Counted from the stretch's first letter, positions 51,539-61,157 are shown. The stretch: DNA of 64,000 bases from Scalindua sp964437425 (GCA_964437425.1 CAYTGO010000004.1:22012-86011), one strand, 5' to 3'. Numbers and translations: made by a program. The notes: a model not told the origin generated them from the letters alone.

Positions 51539-52072
51539 TTATTGTTTTTCTTCACTAATCTCTTTCTCTTCGCTAACCTCTTTTTCTTTTATTGCCATAT
51601 CTTTAATTTCTTGTGGAAACAAAGGGATTACCTTTTTTGTACCTTTATCAAGGTTTTTTGCGATCATAGACCCATCGATTGTCTTCCTTGTCTGGCTGTT
51701 CCCCCAAAAGGAAACCCCTGCTATAATTACACAACATGTTATTACTGTTTTTGTAAATGAGATACCTCCTCCAATAAGCCTTCCACTCATTCCAAATTTC
51801 CTTTTAATAAGAAATTTCCTGAATAAGTTTCCTACTACATATGTTATGATCAAGGTAATGCCAAAGATAACCGCATATCCTAATATGCTGGAAACCTTCG
51901 GGCTGAATATCCCTTTTATGATACTGCTCAATAGTCTATGCAGTAAAAGGGAGGCTGCGACAGACAATGCGACTGAAGAGATTCGGTAAATCTGCCAGAG
52001 AGGACCCGAAATTATCCCAAACAGGGTTCCCATTGTTATGACTCCAATCAATGTGAAATCCAGCCAATTCAT
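51539..52072 (-). CDS. CvpA-family inner-membrane protein
   Basis: 177 residues with four membrane helices and the CvpA pattern (WLDFTLIGVITMGTLFGIISG, then FRKFLIKRKFGMSGRLIGGG), ending in a Glu/Lys-rich tail (EKEVSEEKEISEEKQ). CvpA was first linked to colicin V production; its general function is poorly understood. It lies between the AsmA-type gene (36 bases) and recA. Confidence 0.85.
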   Translation of the reverse strand: MNWLDFTLIGVITMGTLFGIISGPLWQIYRISSVALSVAASLLLHRLLSSIIKGIFSPKVSSILGYAVIFGITLIITYVVGNLFRKFLIKRKFGMSGRLIGGGISFTKTVITCCVIIAGVSFWGNSQTRKTIDGSMIAKNLDKGTKKVIPLFPQEIKDMAIKEKEVSEEKEISEEKQ

Positions 52073-52108
52073 AACCTTGAAATAGTAAAGATATGTTTAA
52101 TTTAAGTT

Positions 52109-55100
52109 TTATTTAAAAAGACCTTTAAAGAGATCCTTTACAACATCCTCTATATCATCCTTTTCTTCTCTCTTTACCGGTTGTGTCTCTTTTTCCACCT
52201 CTTCTACCTCATCTTCTGCCTCCTCAACTTCTGTTTTTTGCTGCGTATCTGGACTTTCGGTTTGAGGCTTCGAGTCTTCGGAGCTTCCCAATATACCTTG
52301 CAAGATGCTACCAATATCTTCAGGTTTTGGCCATTTAAATGAGAGCTTAGGTCTGTTGATTGTCCCGGTAACTACTATTGGCAACTTTGAACCCTCACTT
52401 AAGGCTCCTAATATTTTCCTGGCATCACCGCCTAACTGGTTGCCCAGAGCCTCGGCGTCTGCGGAATACTCTATTCTTCCATCAAATGAGGTCCACCCTG
52501 ATAAACCAATGTCAAATTCCTTGCCGTTAACGTTGATATCGTCATTTATTATCTTGCTGTCTTCAATAACAAATTGGGTTATGATTTGTTCAAATTCGTA
52601 TTCCCTTTTCCCACCTATAGCCTTAATGACTTTGGTCATTACTTTGCCTCCCTTTATGTAACCATCCTTGATATCTATCTCACCTTCACCACTAAGGCTT
52701 TTACTCAAATCATCCTGCCAGTTCAGGCCATTACCCTTTGCTTTGAACTGCATATTGAGTGTTCCTGCCAACTTGCCTTCCGGTGCAGCAAGAACAGGGA
52801 CTATGTACGCCAGTACATCCATATTCTGGTTAATGTTTGCGTCAGTTAATTTCATATCGAAAATTAAAGGAGGTTTTTCTTCCTTAAGATCCACATTTGC
52901 CAGAACAGTACACGGACCATCATTCAGCACAAAGGAGAAATCCTTTGTTGTGAAGAAACCATCATCCAGGGAAAGCCCTGCCTTAAAATCTTTTATTTCG
53001 TACGCATCGTAAATGATTCTATCCATAGACATGTTACCATTGAGGCTCATCTGTTCGTATATATTCTCATTTTCCTGTGCTGATAATTTTCCGTTTATAT
53101 CTAAATCAACAACACCTTTGCCGCTCATGTTAACATCCACCGGAAACATCCCGGCGAATTTATCGGCCATCTTGTCCAGCTCCATTTTCATGGAAAGCTC
53201 GTAATCAATATCCATCTGCTTGCTTAAACCTGCTATCCCACCTTTTGATTCCATCTTGAGAAAATCAGATTCAATATCCATTTTTTCAATATTCACGGAA
53301 TCTTTTGTAATGTTATAGTCAAGTGTATGTAAAAGTTTAAGGCCAAGACCAGATATCGTGTTGTTTTTAAGAGGCCCCCCGGTCGCATTTATGCTGCTTA
53401 GTGTAGTTGTTCCATCCAGCTTCAGCCCTTCTTCGGCGTGACCGGTTACATTGATTTCAGCATCGATATCTCCATCAAGACTCAGCCCCTCAGGCAATGA
53501 TACAATGCCCTGGAGAACCTGCATGAGTTTTATGATATCACTTGATAGAAGTACATTTAAGTCAATTTTTCCGTTTTTAACTACAGTTCCGGAACTCTTT
53601 ATTTCAGCAAATCCCGAATTCATACTAAGGCTGCTTAATTCAAGATTACTGTTTTGCAGGTCATAAACCATATCGTGGCTGATAGTAATTTCCGGCTCCT
53701 TAACCGGACCGATTGCCCCCATCCTCACATAAAGTCCCTTTAGATCTGTTTTGCCATTCACTTTTACTATATTCTGCTGTCCTGTGAGTTTCATATTTGA
53801 TTGCAACCGTCCCGCAATGGCTGTTTCATCTGGCAGCAGTCCACCAACCTCACCCATTAGTTTTGTAATATCTAAATCCATGAATATCTTGAAATTTAAA
53901 TCTCTTGTACTCTTTAACTCTGTCACCAGGCCGGCTAGAAACATTTCTAAAAAAGCTGAATTAATACCAATCTTGTATACTGCAATTTGATCGTTTTTTA
54001 TGTCTATGTCTGCCTTTTGAGTTAGCTTAATCTTCGATAGCCGGATAGGGTTCATTTCAAGTGGCCCACCTGTGATGTACAGATTTGCAATTTCTGTACT
54101 GCCATCTACTCCTATCGTTTTCTCAAGCTGTCCATGAGCCGTAATCTTTGAATTGATGTCCCCTTCTACCTGCATGCCTTTAGGTAACCCAAGCATTCCC
54201 GCAAGATTTTCAGTGAGCTTTCTCAGGTTAACATTCATGGAAAAATCAAGGCCGGTGCCACCTTCACCCTTGAATTTTGCCATATCAAAATCTGTGGTTA
54301 TCAGGGCAAAACCGGTTTTCATGTTAAACGTTCCTGTTGCATTTCCGGGATCAATTTTTCCGCCTTTTGCCAGTGAGATGTTTAAGGAGATATCTGCATG
54401 TTCTGTTTCACCTTTTGCTTCAAGGTCAAAAGCACACTGGAGTTCAATCGGCTTGCTCAGGGAGTCAATACTTAAAGTCGTATTCAAATTCTTTATACGT
54501 GTTTCTTCCTGCAGTTGGTGATCAATGAATGTGAGTTTTCCGTTGCTGACTTTTGCTTTAATTTTGAGATCAGACATAAGCGCCGGAATAACCAGGGGTG
54601 CAGGTACCGGTTTTCCAGCAGGTTTTCTGGCTACGTCTGGAGTAGGTTTTTCGACTTTTTCTGATGTGGGTCCTGATCCTGGAGTGGATCCTGACTCTAT
54701 GGAGACACTCTTGTTCTCGTAATTAAACAGACCATTCTTGTCTCTCTGTATAACAATCTCAGGGCCATCAATTATCAAATCATTTATTCTGATCTGCTTT
54801 TTTATAAGCGGTACGAATTCAATATTACAGAGTATTCTTTTTACCTTAACAAACGTATCTCCCGGAAGATCTTCTCTCTCTCTGATATGAATATTTTTTA
54901 TGTCAAGACCACTTGACCAACTCATATTTATATCATCAATCTGCACTTTACGACCCAAACCTTCTTCTATACTGCTAATAATTTTATTTTTTACCATGCC
55001 GGATGACACGATAGTAGGAATGAGTGATACGATGATAATTAGAAGGCCAAGTACACCGCCAATGGATATACCAACGATCATTGGCCATCTTTTTTTAGTT

Positions 55101-55111
55101 TTTTCCCGCAT
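52109..55111 (-). CDS. AsmA-family envelope protein
   Basis: 1000 residues: one N-terminal membrane helix (about 11-33), an AsmA N-terminal domain (SGLDIKNIHIRERE, IRINDLIIDGPEIVIQRDKNGLFN), long beta-rich repeats such as MQVEGDINSKITAHG, LSLDGDIDAEINVTG and VNMSGKGVVDLDING, and an AsmA C-terminal domain (GEGEIDIKDGYIKGGKVM). The last 70 residues are a highly acidic low-complexity tail. AsmA-like proteins are thought to bridge the periplasm and move phospholipids to the outer membrane. It is first in the asmA-cvpA-recA-ahbC run. Confidence 0.88.
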   Translation of the reverse strand: MREKTKKRWPMIVGISIGGVLGLLIIIVSLIPTIVSSGMVKNKIISSIEEGLGRKVQIDDINMSWSSGLDIKNIHIREREDLPGDTFVKVKRILCNIEFVPLIKKQIRINDLIIDGPEIVIQRDKNGLFNYENKSVSIESGSTPGSGPTSEKVEKPTPDVARKPAGKPVPAPLVIPALMSDLKIKAKVSNGKLTFIDHQLQEETRIKNLNTTLSIDSLSKPIELQCAFDLEAKGETEHADISLNISLAKGGKIDPGNATGTFNMKTGFALITTDFDMAKFKGEGGTGLDFSMNVNLRKLTENLAGMLGLPKGMQVEGDINSKITAHGQLEKTIGVDGSTEIANLYITGGPLEMNPIRLSKIKLTQKADIDIKNDQIAVYKIGINSAFLEMFLAGLVTELKSTRDLNFKIFMDLDITKLMGEVGGLLPDETAIAGRLQSNMKLTGQQNIVKVNGKTDLKGLYVRMGAIGPVKEPEITISHDMVYDLQNSNLELSSLSMNSGFAEIKSSGTVVKNGKIDLNVLLSSDIIKLMQVLQGIVSLPEGLSLDGDIDAEINVTGHAEEGLKLDGTTTLSSINATGGPLKNNTISGLGLKLLHTLDYNITKDSVNIEKMDIESDFLKMESKGGIAGLSKQMDIDYELSMKMELDKMADKFAGMFPVDVNMSGKGVVDLDINGKLSAQENENIYEQMSLNGNMSMDRIIYDAYEIKDFKAGLSLDDGFFTTKDFSFVLNDGPCTVLANVDLKEEKPPLIFDMKLTDANINQNMDVLAYIVPVLAAPEGKLAGTLNMQFKAKGNGLNWQDDLSKSLSGEGEIDIKDGYIKGGKVMTKVIKAIGGKREYEFEQIITQFVIEDSKIINDDINVNGKEFDIGLSGWTSFDGRIEYSADAEALGNQLGGDARKILGALSEGSKLPIVVTGTINRPKLSFKWPKPEDIGSILQGILGSSEDSKPQTESPDTQQKTEVEEAEDEVEEVEKETQPVKREEKDDIEDVVKDLFKGLFK

Positions 55112-55650
55112 ATTCTTTCTGATTATCGAGGATATGAAAAATCGTGCTATAAAACCACCAAAAACCCTGTATTATTGTGGTGGTAAATAATTGCTGGAGA
55201 CTAAGTTAAATGAGGTACAACTGTGCAGATTTATACAGTTTGTAGTTTATTTTAGTACATATATAATGTCAAGGTAATTCCAATGATTATCATTTCGCCT
55301 ATAAAGTTCGGTTTTTATCAGAATATTATTCAACAGAAATGGTGGATCTTTTCCTTGTATACAAGTTTGATCTGCAATAGAAAATTGGCAAATTTCCTTG
55401 CGTAAATATTATCTTCACTGATACTTACATATGCAACTGTGTAAATCCATAAAGTCAAAGCTGCTGCCTTCAATTCAAAGAGACGCTTATATATATATAG
55501 GATTGACAAACGGCAAAGTAGTTTTTTGGCACCTTTATTGCTCAAAAAACTATGCTTTCTGTATAATTATCCAACAGTTTTTCTTATGTGGACAAATTTG
55601 ATACAGTTATGAATTAGGGTTTCCCGAGATTTAGTTCAATTGAAAAAAAC
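55112..55650. other. 539-base divergent intergenic region
   Basis: Lies between the AsmA gene (minus) and the first HD-GYP gene (plus). It carries the promoter at 55538-55567 and a TTGACA at 55503-55508. A 71-codon minus-strand frame (55330-55545) has no RBS or family features and is not called. Confidence 0.5.
55538..55567 (+). promoter_or_regulatory. Promoter of the first HD-GYP gene
   Basis: TTGCTC (55538-55543), 18-base spacer with ATGCTTTCTG, TATAAT (55562-55567). The same layout and the ATGCTTTCTGT block recur before the second HD-GYP gene, which supports the call. Confidence 0.5.
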
Positions 55651-56655
55651 ATGGAATACGAAATATCACCAGATTATATGCCGATAAGCCCAAGGGCTTT
55701 AAGAACTGACACTACGGTCGGCTGTGACATCTATATGCTTGCCAAGACGTCGATAGAGGTTAGGTTTGTATTATACTGTAAGTCAGATGCTGTCTTTGAC
55801 GAGGCCAAAAAATCAATGCTTTTGGCACAGAGAATCAAAAGCCTTTTTATAAAGAAAGAGGAGCAGAAGGTTTTTTTTGATTACCTGGAAAACAATTTCC
55901 AACTTATCTTAACCGACACAAGCATTCCTCCTGATGAAAGATCAAAAATCGTACATGGTGCTGCGACTAACCTGGTAAAAGATCTTTATAATGATCCACG
56001 ATCCGGAAGTATCGAAAGGACTAAGACATTTGCTCACAACATGGTTGATTATGTCCTGACAGATACTAAAGCGGCGGAAAGCCTGATCGATATAGCAGTA
56101 CACGAATATTATACTTATACTCACTCAGTAAATGTGGCAGCTGTAGGGACTTTATTTGGACAGGATCTTGGTTTGGGAGTGGCAGACCTAAAGGGACTCT
56201 GTGCGGGCATACTCCTGCATGATGTCGGTAAGACCAAGATCAGCACTGATATTCTTGACAAAAAAGGCAAGTTGACAAAAGAAGAATTTGAAGAGATAAA
56301 AAAACATCCGGAATATGGAATAGATGTTTTAGATGAAACGGGTTCTGAGTTTAAAGAGGAACGTATTATAACTTTACAACATCACGAAAATTTCGATGGC
56401 ACTGGTTATCCATATGGGCTTGCGAAGGACGAGATTCATCTATGCGGCAGGATTTCACGTATAATAGACGTATACGATGCATTAACTACTAAAAGATCAT
56501 ATAAAGATGCTTTAAGACCGTTTGCCGCTATTAAGGAGATGAGGGACACTATGTTTCAGTGCTTTGACCCTGAGCTTTTTAAAGATTTTATACAATTTTT
56601 AGGACCATACGATCCGCGTAAAAAACCTAGAAAAACAGACAAGTGGAGTACCTAG
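55651..56655 (+). CDS. HD-GYP domain protein, tandem copy 1
   Basis: 334 residues. The N-terminal domain of about 85 residues (LRTDTTVGCDIYML, YCKSDAVFDEAKKSMLLAQR) is unnamed but recurs in many HD-GYP proteins. A helical linker with the IHGAATNLVKDL-like block leads to a complete HD-GYP domain: HEYYTYTHSVNVAAVG, LLHDVGKTK (His190-Asp191), KKHPEYG, QHHENFDGTGYPYG (His244-His245), RIIDVYDALTTKRSYKDA. Predicted c-di-GMP phosphodiesterase, cytoplasmic, no receiver. A 77-base stretch (56248-56324) is identical to copy 3 although copy 2 is the closer relative overall. Confidence 0.93.
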   Translation: MEYEISPDYMPISPRALRTDTTVGCDIYMLAKTSIEVRFVLYCKSDAVFDEAKKSMLLAQRIKSLFIKKEEQKVFFDYLENNFQLILTDTSIPPDERSKIVHGAATNLVKDLYNDPRSGSIERTKTFAHNMVDYVLTDTKAAESLIDIAVHEYYTYTHSVNVAAVGTLFGQDLGLGVADLKGLCAGILLHDVGKTKISTDILDKKGKLTKEEFEEIKKHPEYGIDVLDETGSEFKEERIITLQHHENFDGTGYPYGLAKDEIHLCGRISRIIDVYDALTTKRSYKDALRPFAAIKEMRDTMFQCFDPELFKDFIQFLGPYDPRKKPRKTDKWST

Positions 56656-56748
56656 TTAGGTTTAAACTTAATGTTAAGTATAAAGTATCGACGCACAAAG
56701 AATGTCTAATTATTGACAGCTAGATTACTTGGCTTTTAGACCTCTATT

Positions 56749-56778
56749 TTGTGCCAAAGCCCATGCTTTCTGTCTAAA
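56749..56778 (+). promoter_or_regulatory. Promoter-like region before HD-GYP copy 2
   Basis: TTGTGC (56749-56754), 18-base spacer with CATGCTTTCTG, TCTAAA (56773-56778). It aligns with the promoter of copy 1, so copy 2 seems to have been duplicated with its own promoter. Confidence 0.4.
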
Positions 56779-56863
56779 ATGTACAACCGCCTTGTTAGTG
56801 CGGCAAAGTGTGACGCAATTAAAGACTAGAGTTCCTGACAGTAAATTCAATTGAGAATATAGC

Positions 56864-57868
56864 ATGGAATACGAAATATCACCGGATCATATGCCAATCA
56901 GCCCAAGAAGTTTAAGAACTAACACTACGGTCGGCTGTGACATCTATATGCTTACGAAGACAACCGCTGAAGTCAGATTTGTATTATATTGCAAGTCAGA
57001 TGCTGTCTTTGACGAGGCCAAAAAATCAATGCTTTTGGCACAAAGAATCAAAAGCCTTTTTATAAAAAAAGAGGACCAGCAGGCTTTTTTTGAATATCTC
57101 GAAAATAATTTCCAACACATCATAACCGATACAAGTATCCCTCCTGATGAAAGGACAAAAATCGTACATGGTGCTGCTACCAATCTGGTTAAAGATCTCT
57201 TTGAAAATCCGCGATCCGGAAGCCTTGAAAGGTCTAAGGTGTTTGCTCACAACCTGGTTGATTACGTCATTAAAGATACTACATCAGCGGAAAGCCTGAT
57301 GAAGATAGCAGTACATGAATATTATACCTATACTCATTCAGTAAACGTAGCAGCCGTAGGAACTTTGTTTGGGCAGGATCTTGGTTTGGGAGTAGCAGAC
57401 CTGAAGGGACTTTGTGCAGGCATACTCGTGCATGACGTCGGCAAGACCAAGGTCAGCACTGATATCCTTAATAAAAAAGGTAAATTGACAAAAGAAGAGT
57501 TTGAAGAGGTAAAAAAACATCCTGAATACGGGGCAGAAATATTAGATGCAACAGATACTAAGTTTAAGGAAGAACGTATTGTAACCTTACAACATCACGA
57601 AAATTTCGATGGCACTGGTTATCCATATGGGCTAAAAAAAGAGGAGATTCATACATGTGGTAAGATTTCACGTATAATAGATGTATACGACGCATTAACT
57701 ACGAAAAGATCATATAAAGACGCTTCAAGACCGTTCGCCGCTCTCCTGGAAATGAAGGATAATATGCTTAACTGCTTTGATACCGATCTTTTTAAAGACT
57801 TTATACGATTTTTAGGACCGTACGATCCGCGTAAAAAACCAAGGAAGAGTGACAAATGGCAGCGGTAA
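56864..57868 (+). CDS. HD-GYP domain protein, tandem copy 2
   Basis: 334 residues, the same length and layout as copy 1 and mostly identical to it (first line MEYEISPDHMPISPRSLRT against MEYEISPDYMPISPRALRT). The catalytic motifs are intact: LVHDVGKTKVS (His190-Asp191), KKHPEYG, QHHENFDGTGYPYG, RIIDVYDALTTKRSYKDA. Differences cluster in residues 205-235 (DATDTKFKEERIV). Separated from copy 1 by 208 bases containing its own promoter. Predicted c-di-GMP phosphodiesterase. Confidence 0.93.
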   Translation: MEYEISPDHMPISPRSLRTNTTVGCDIYMLTKTTAEVRFVLYCKSDAVFDEAKKSMLLAQRIKSLFIKKEDQQAFFEYLENNFQHIITDTSIPPDERTKIVHGAATNLVKDLFENPRSGSLERSKVFAHNLVDYVIKDTTSAESLMKIAVHEYYTYTHSVNVAAVGTLFGQDLGLGVADLKGLCAGILVHDVGKTKVSTDILNKKGKLTKEEFEEVKKHPEYGAEILDATDTKFKEERIVTLQHHENFDGTGYPYGLKKEEIHTCGKISRIIDVYDALTTKRSYKDASRPFAALLEMKDNMLNCFDTDLFKDFIRFLGPYDPRKKPRKSDKWQR

Positions 57869-57931
57869 GACAAATGGAGCACCTGGCAAATTTAAATTTG
57901 ATGTTAAACATATAGTAAAGGCACATAAAGA

Positions 57932-58921
57932 ATGTCTGAATATTTACCCATTGATTCTAGTAGCTTAAAAACTGATACGAAAATTGGCTGCGATCTTTAC
58001 TTACTTGTAAATTCCGATACAGACAACAAATATATCTTGTATTGTAGAGGAGATGCTGTCTTTGAGAATAACAAGAGAGAAATGCTGATGGAGAAGAACA
58101 TCAGCAGACTTTTTATTGCAAAAGACGATCAACAGAAATATTGTCAATACCTGGAATCTAATTTTAAAAATATCATATCTGATACCAGGCTCTCTTCTGG
58201 CGAGAAAACAAAGATCGTTCATAGCGCCGCAACAAATCTTGTAAAAGATCTTTTTAATGATCCACGAAGCGGAAGCATCGAAAGGACTAAAACGTTTGCT
58301 TATAACATGGTTGATTACGTCCTTAAAGATTCTAGTGCGGCGGAAAACCTGCTTAAGATAGCAGTACATGAATATTATACCTATACTCATTCAGTAAGCG
58401 TAGCAGCTGTTGGAACTCTATTTGCAAAAAACATAGGAGTGAAAGAAGAGGACTTGAAGGGATTTTGCTCAGGTATACTTTTGCACGATGTTGGCAAGAC
58501 CAGGATCAGCACCGATATTCTTGACAAAAAAGGCAAGTTGACAAAAGAAGAATTTGAAGAGATAAAAAAACATCCGGAATATGGAATAGAAATTCTAGAT
58601 GAAACCGGTTCTGAGTTTAAAGAGGAACGTATTATTACCTTACAGCACCATGAGAACGATGACGGTTCCGGCTATCCAAATGGGCTTGCAAAAGACGAGA
58701 TTAATCTATGTGGTAAAATCGCACGCATAATAGATGTATACGATGCATTGACTACAAAAAGATCGTATGCAGACGCAATAAGACCTTTCGCCGCTCTTAT
58801 AGAGATGAAAGAAAAAATGTCCAACTGCTTTGACAATGAGTTACTTATTGAATTCATACGCTTTTTAGGGCCATACGATCCACGTAAAGAGCGAAGGAAG
58901 ATAGACAAACTATTTGGCTGA
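57932..58921 (+). CDS. HD-GYP domain protein, tandem copy 3
   Basis: 329 residues. It starts five residues later than copies 1 and 2 (MSEYLPIDSSSLKTDTKIGCDLYL) and is more distant from them in the N-terminal half (YCRGDAVFENNKREML). HD-GYP motifs are intact: LLHDVGKTRIS, KKHPEYG, QHHENDDGSGYPNG, RIIDVYDALTTKRSYADA; the HHEN motif has Asp where the others have Phe or Tyr. It lies 63 bases after copy 2 with no clear promoter, so it may be read through from it. A 77-base block (58514-58590) is identical to copy 1. Confidence 0.92.
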   Translation: MSEYLPIDSSSLKTDTKIGCDLYLLVNSDTDNKYILYCRGDAVFENNKREMLMEKNISRLFIAKDDQQKYCQYLESNFKNIISDTRLSSGEKTKIVHSAATNLVKDLFNDPRSGSIERTKTFAYNMVDYVLKDSSAAENLLKIAVHEYYTYTHSVSVAAVGTLFAKNIGVKEEDLKGFCSGILLHDVGKTRISTDILDKKGKLTKEEFEEIKKHPEYGIEILDETGSEFKEERIITLQHHENDDGSGYPNGLAKDEINLCGKIARIIDVYDALTTKRSYADAIRPFAALIEMKEKMSNCFDNELLIEFIRFLGPYDPRKERRKIDKLFG

Positions 58922-58949
58922 GAATATAAATTTTGAGGAGAAGATTTTA

Positions 58950-59954
58950 TTGGAAGTAGAACAGGTGAAAAATTATTTACCGGTTAACTCAAGCAGCATA
59001 AAAACCGATACGCAAGTTGGCTGTGATCTTTATTTGCATGTGAAATCCAGTGCAGGCAGCCGATATATACTGTATTGCAGAGGAGACGCTGTCTTTGGGG
59101 ATAACAATAGAGGAATGCTGTGGGAAAAGAATATCAGCAAACTCTTTATAAAAAAGGATGACATACAGAAATACAATGAGTACCTGGAAGATAATTTTCA
59201 GGAAATTATTTCTGACACAAGGATTCCTACAGATGAGCGATCAAAGATCGTCCATAGCGCTGCTACAAACCTGGTTAAAGACCTCTTCAATGATCCGAGA
59301 GCCGGAAACATCGAAAGGACGAAGACGTTTGCTTACAACATGGTGGATTATATTCTTCAGGAAGGCAGAGCCGCACGCAGCTTACTCAAGATCGCAATAC
59401 ATGAATATTATACCTACACACACTCCGTAAATGTCGCAGCTGTAGGAACTCTATTTGCCAAGGAACTCGGCTTTGAGGATGAAGACTTAAAACCTTTTTG
59501 TTCAGGCATTCTCATGCATGATGTTGGTAAGACCAGGATCAGCACTGATATTCTCAACAAAAAAGGCAAATTGACAAAAGAGGAATTTGAAGAGGTAAAA
59601 AAGCATCCGGAAATGGGAGTCGAAATCTTAAAAGAGACGGGCAATGGGTTTACTGATGAATATTTAATAACGTTACAACATCATGAAAATTATGATGGAA
59701 CCGGCTACCCACGTGGGCTTAAGGGAGATGAAATCCTCCGCTGTGGTAAGGTTGCCCGCATCATTGACGTATATGACGCGTTGACTACGGACAGGCCGTA
59801 TGCAAAGGCAGTAAGACCGTTTGCCGCGCTTGTGGAGATGAAGGAGAAGATGTCTAATTGTTTCGACAAAGAGCTGTTTAAAGAATTTATACGCTTCTCC
59901 GGGCCTTACGATCCACGCGCAAAACCGCGAAATGATGACAATCTGCAAAACTGA
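58950..59954 (+). CDS. HD-GYP domain protein, tandem copy 4
   Basis: 334 residues from TTG 58950, 9 bases after GAGGAG, which gives the same length as copies 1 and 2; the frame stays open back to TTG 58914, overlapping copy 3 by 8 bases. Most similar to copy 3 at the N-terminus (NYLPVNSSSIKTDTQVGCDLYL). Motifs are intact: LMHDVGKTRIS, KKHPEMG, QHHENYDGTGYPRG, RIIDVYDALTTDRPYAKA. Close packing after copy 3 implies co-translation. Predicted c-di-GMP phosphodiesterase. Confidence 0.92.
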   Translation: MEVEQVKNYLPVNSSSIKTDTQVGCDLYLHVKSSAGSRYILYCRGDAVFGDNNRGMLWEKNISKLFIKKDDIQKYNEYLEDNFQEIISDTRIPTDERSKIVHSAATNLVKDLFNDPRAGNIERTKTFAYNMVDYILQEGRAARSLLKIAIHEYYTYTHSVNVAAVGTLFAKELGFEDEDLKPFCSGILMHDVGKTRISTDILNKKGKLTKEEFEEVKKHPEMGVEILKETGNGFTDEYLITLQHHENYDGTGYPRGLKGDEILRCGKVARIIDVYDALTTDRPYAKAVRPFAALVEMKEKMSNCFDKELFKEFIRFSGPYDPRAKPRNDDNLQN

Positions 59955-60141
59955 AATCTGGGATGCAACCCTTGCAGATTGTCATTTGTAACCTGACACC
60001 TTCGTCACTTCCATATTCTCCTGTAAAATGTTGCCCTTTATCACCACGTAACTGTTTGTCAAAAACTCTTGTCAATCACGTTTTGTAGAGTTTATAATAA
60101 ACGATCATATAGGTTAACTATCTTTATACATTTGCGAGAAT

Positions 60142-60163
60142 ACCTGCCAGACAAATGGCAGGT
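60142..60163. repeat. Short perfect hairpin ACCTGCCA...TGGCAGGT
   Basis: Eight-base arms (60142-60149 and 60156-60163) around GACAAA. It shares the CCTGCC...GGCAGG ends with the hairpin at 3975-4005. No T-tract follows. It lies between HD-GYP copy 4 and the DUF364-type gene. Confidence 0.5.
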
Positions 60164-60206
60164 GAATTCACCCTATTCAAATTTGTGTACTAAGGAGTGA
60201 AAACTG

Positions 60207-61061
60207 ATGCAGGACATGAAAAAAAGAAAGGCTATTACGAAGGAATTGATAGAGCTTATTCTGGATTCTAACGTAATAAACCAACTTAGTATCACACCAA
60301 AAGAGATCCGTATAGGTGTATTTTATACAGGCGTTGTTTTGAGCAGTGGTCATGCGGGGATGTCCTACACACCCGTTCAGGAGATACCGGAAGCTGTATG
60401 CTGCCCACGATCACATGCAAAGATGCCGGCAGCAGGAGAACTGCTCAATAAGCAGATTACCGAGCTCATGGATTATGCACTCGATGATAACGTTCTTAAG
60501 GCAGCCGTCGGTATGGCTACAATTAATGCCCTTTCTGATCTCCTGCTTGCAGACGATGCATGCAGATATAAACCTTCAGCTTATGGCAACGCCCTGGAAC
60601 TGGTTGATATTACAGGTAACGATACTGTTGCGATGGTAGGAGCATTTACTCCTTTTATCAAGAAAATCAGTGAGATTACAGAAAAGCTTTTTGTGATTGA
60701 GAAAAACCCAAGAGTTGTTGGTAAAGATGATACATTCAAGATAGAATCTGCAGACCGACTGGAGGAGATAATACCTCAGGCCAACATATTAATTATTACC
60801 GGTGTCACTCTTATAAACCACACACTTGGTCCCATACTGGATCTTGCAAAAAAAGCAAACGAGATTGTGGTAGTAGGCCCCACGGCCAGTGTTTACCCTG
60901 AACCTCTCTTTAAAAGAGGCGTAACCGTTATGGGTGGCGTCAGAATTACCGACGCGACCAGGATGGTACATCTCATCGGAGAAGCGGGTTCCGGATATGA
61001 CTTCTTTGACAATTGTGCTGATAAGATAATAATGCGTAACGAAGCAATTCCTGTCAGATAA
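60207..61061 (+). CDS. DUF4213/DUF364-domain protein (putative heavy-metal chelation family)
   Basis: 284 residues: an N-terminal enolase-like DUF4213 region (IGVFYTGVVLSSGHAGMSYTP, KAAVGMATINALSDLLL) and a C-terminal Rossmann-like DUF364 domain (TVAMVGAFTPFIKKI, ILIITGVTLINHTLGPILDLA, VVGPTASVYPEPLFKRGVTVMGG). Family members cluster with metal or cofactor genes, but the activity is unproven. Strong RBS TAAGGAGTG before the ATG. The next gene is the phosphoglycerate kinase homologue, 96 bases on. Confidence 0.85.
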   Translation: MQDMKKRKAITKELIELILDSNVINQLSITPKEIRIGVFYTGVVLSSGHAGMSYTPVQEIPEAVCCPRSHAKMPAAGELLNKQITELMDYALDDNVLKAAVGMATINALSDLLLADDACRYKPSAYGNALELVDITGNDTVAMVGAFTPFIKKISEITEKLFVIEKNPRVVGKDDTFKIESADRLEEIIPQANILIITGVTLINHTLGPILDLAKKANEIVVVGPTASVYPEPLFKRGVTVMGGVRITDATRMVHLIGEAGSGYDFFDNCADKIIMRNEAIPVR

Positions 61062-61157
61062 CGAGTATAAATTTACGCAAATACAAAAACGGCCTGCCAT
61101 CAAACAGAATCAAATCTTGTAAATTGTCAAAAGCAAGGATCTCTCTAAATCTATAGA

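Noticed and set aside
55330..55545. 71-codon minus-strand frame upstream of the HD-GYP array
   Set aside because: No start signal, odd composition, and it overlaps the promoter region of HD-GYP copy 1.
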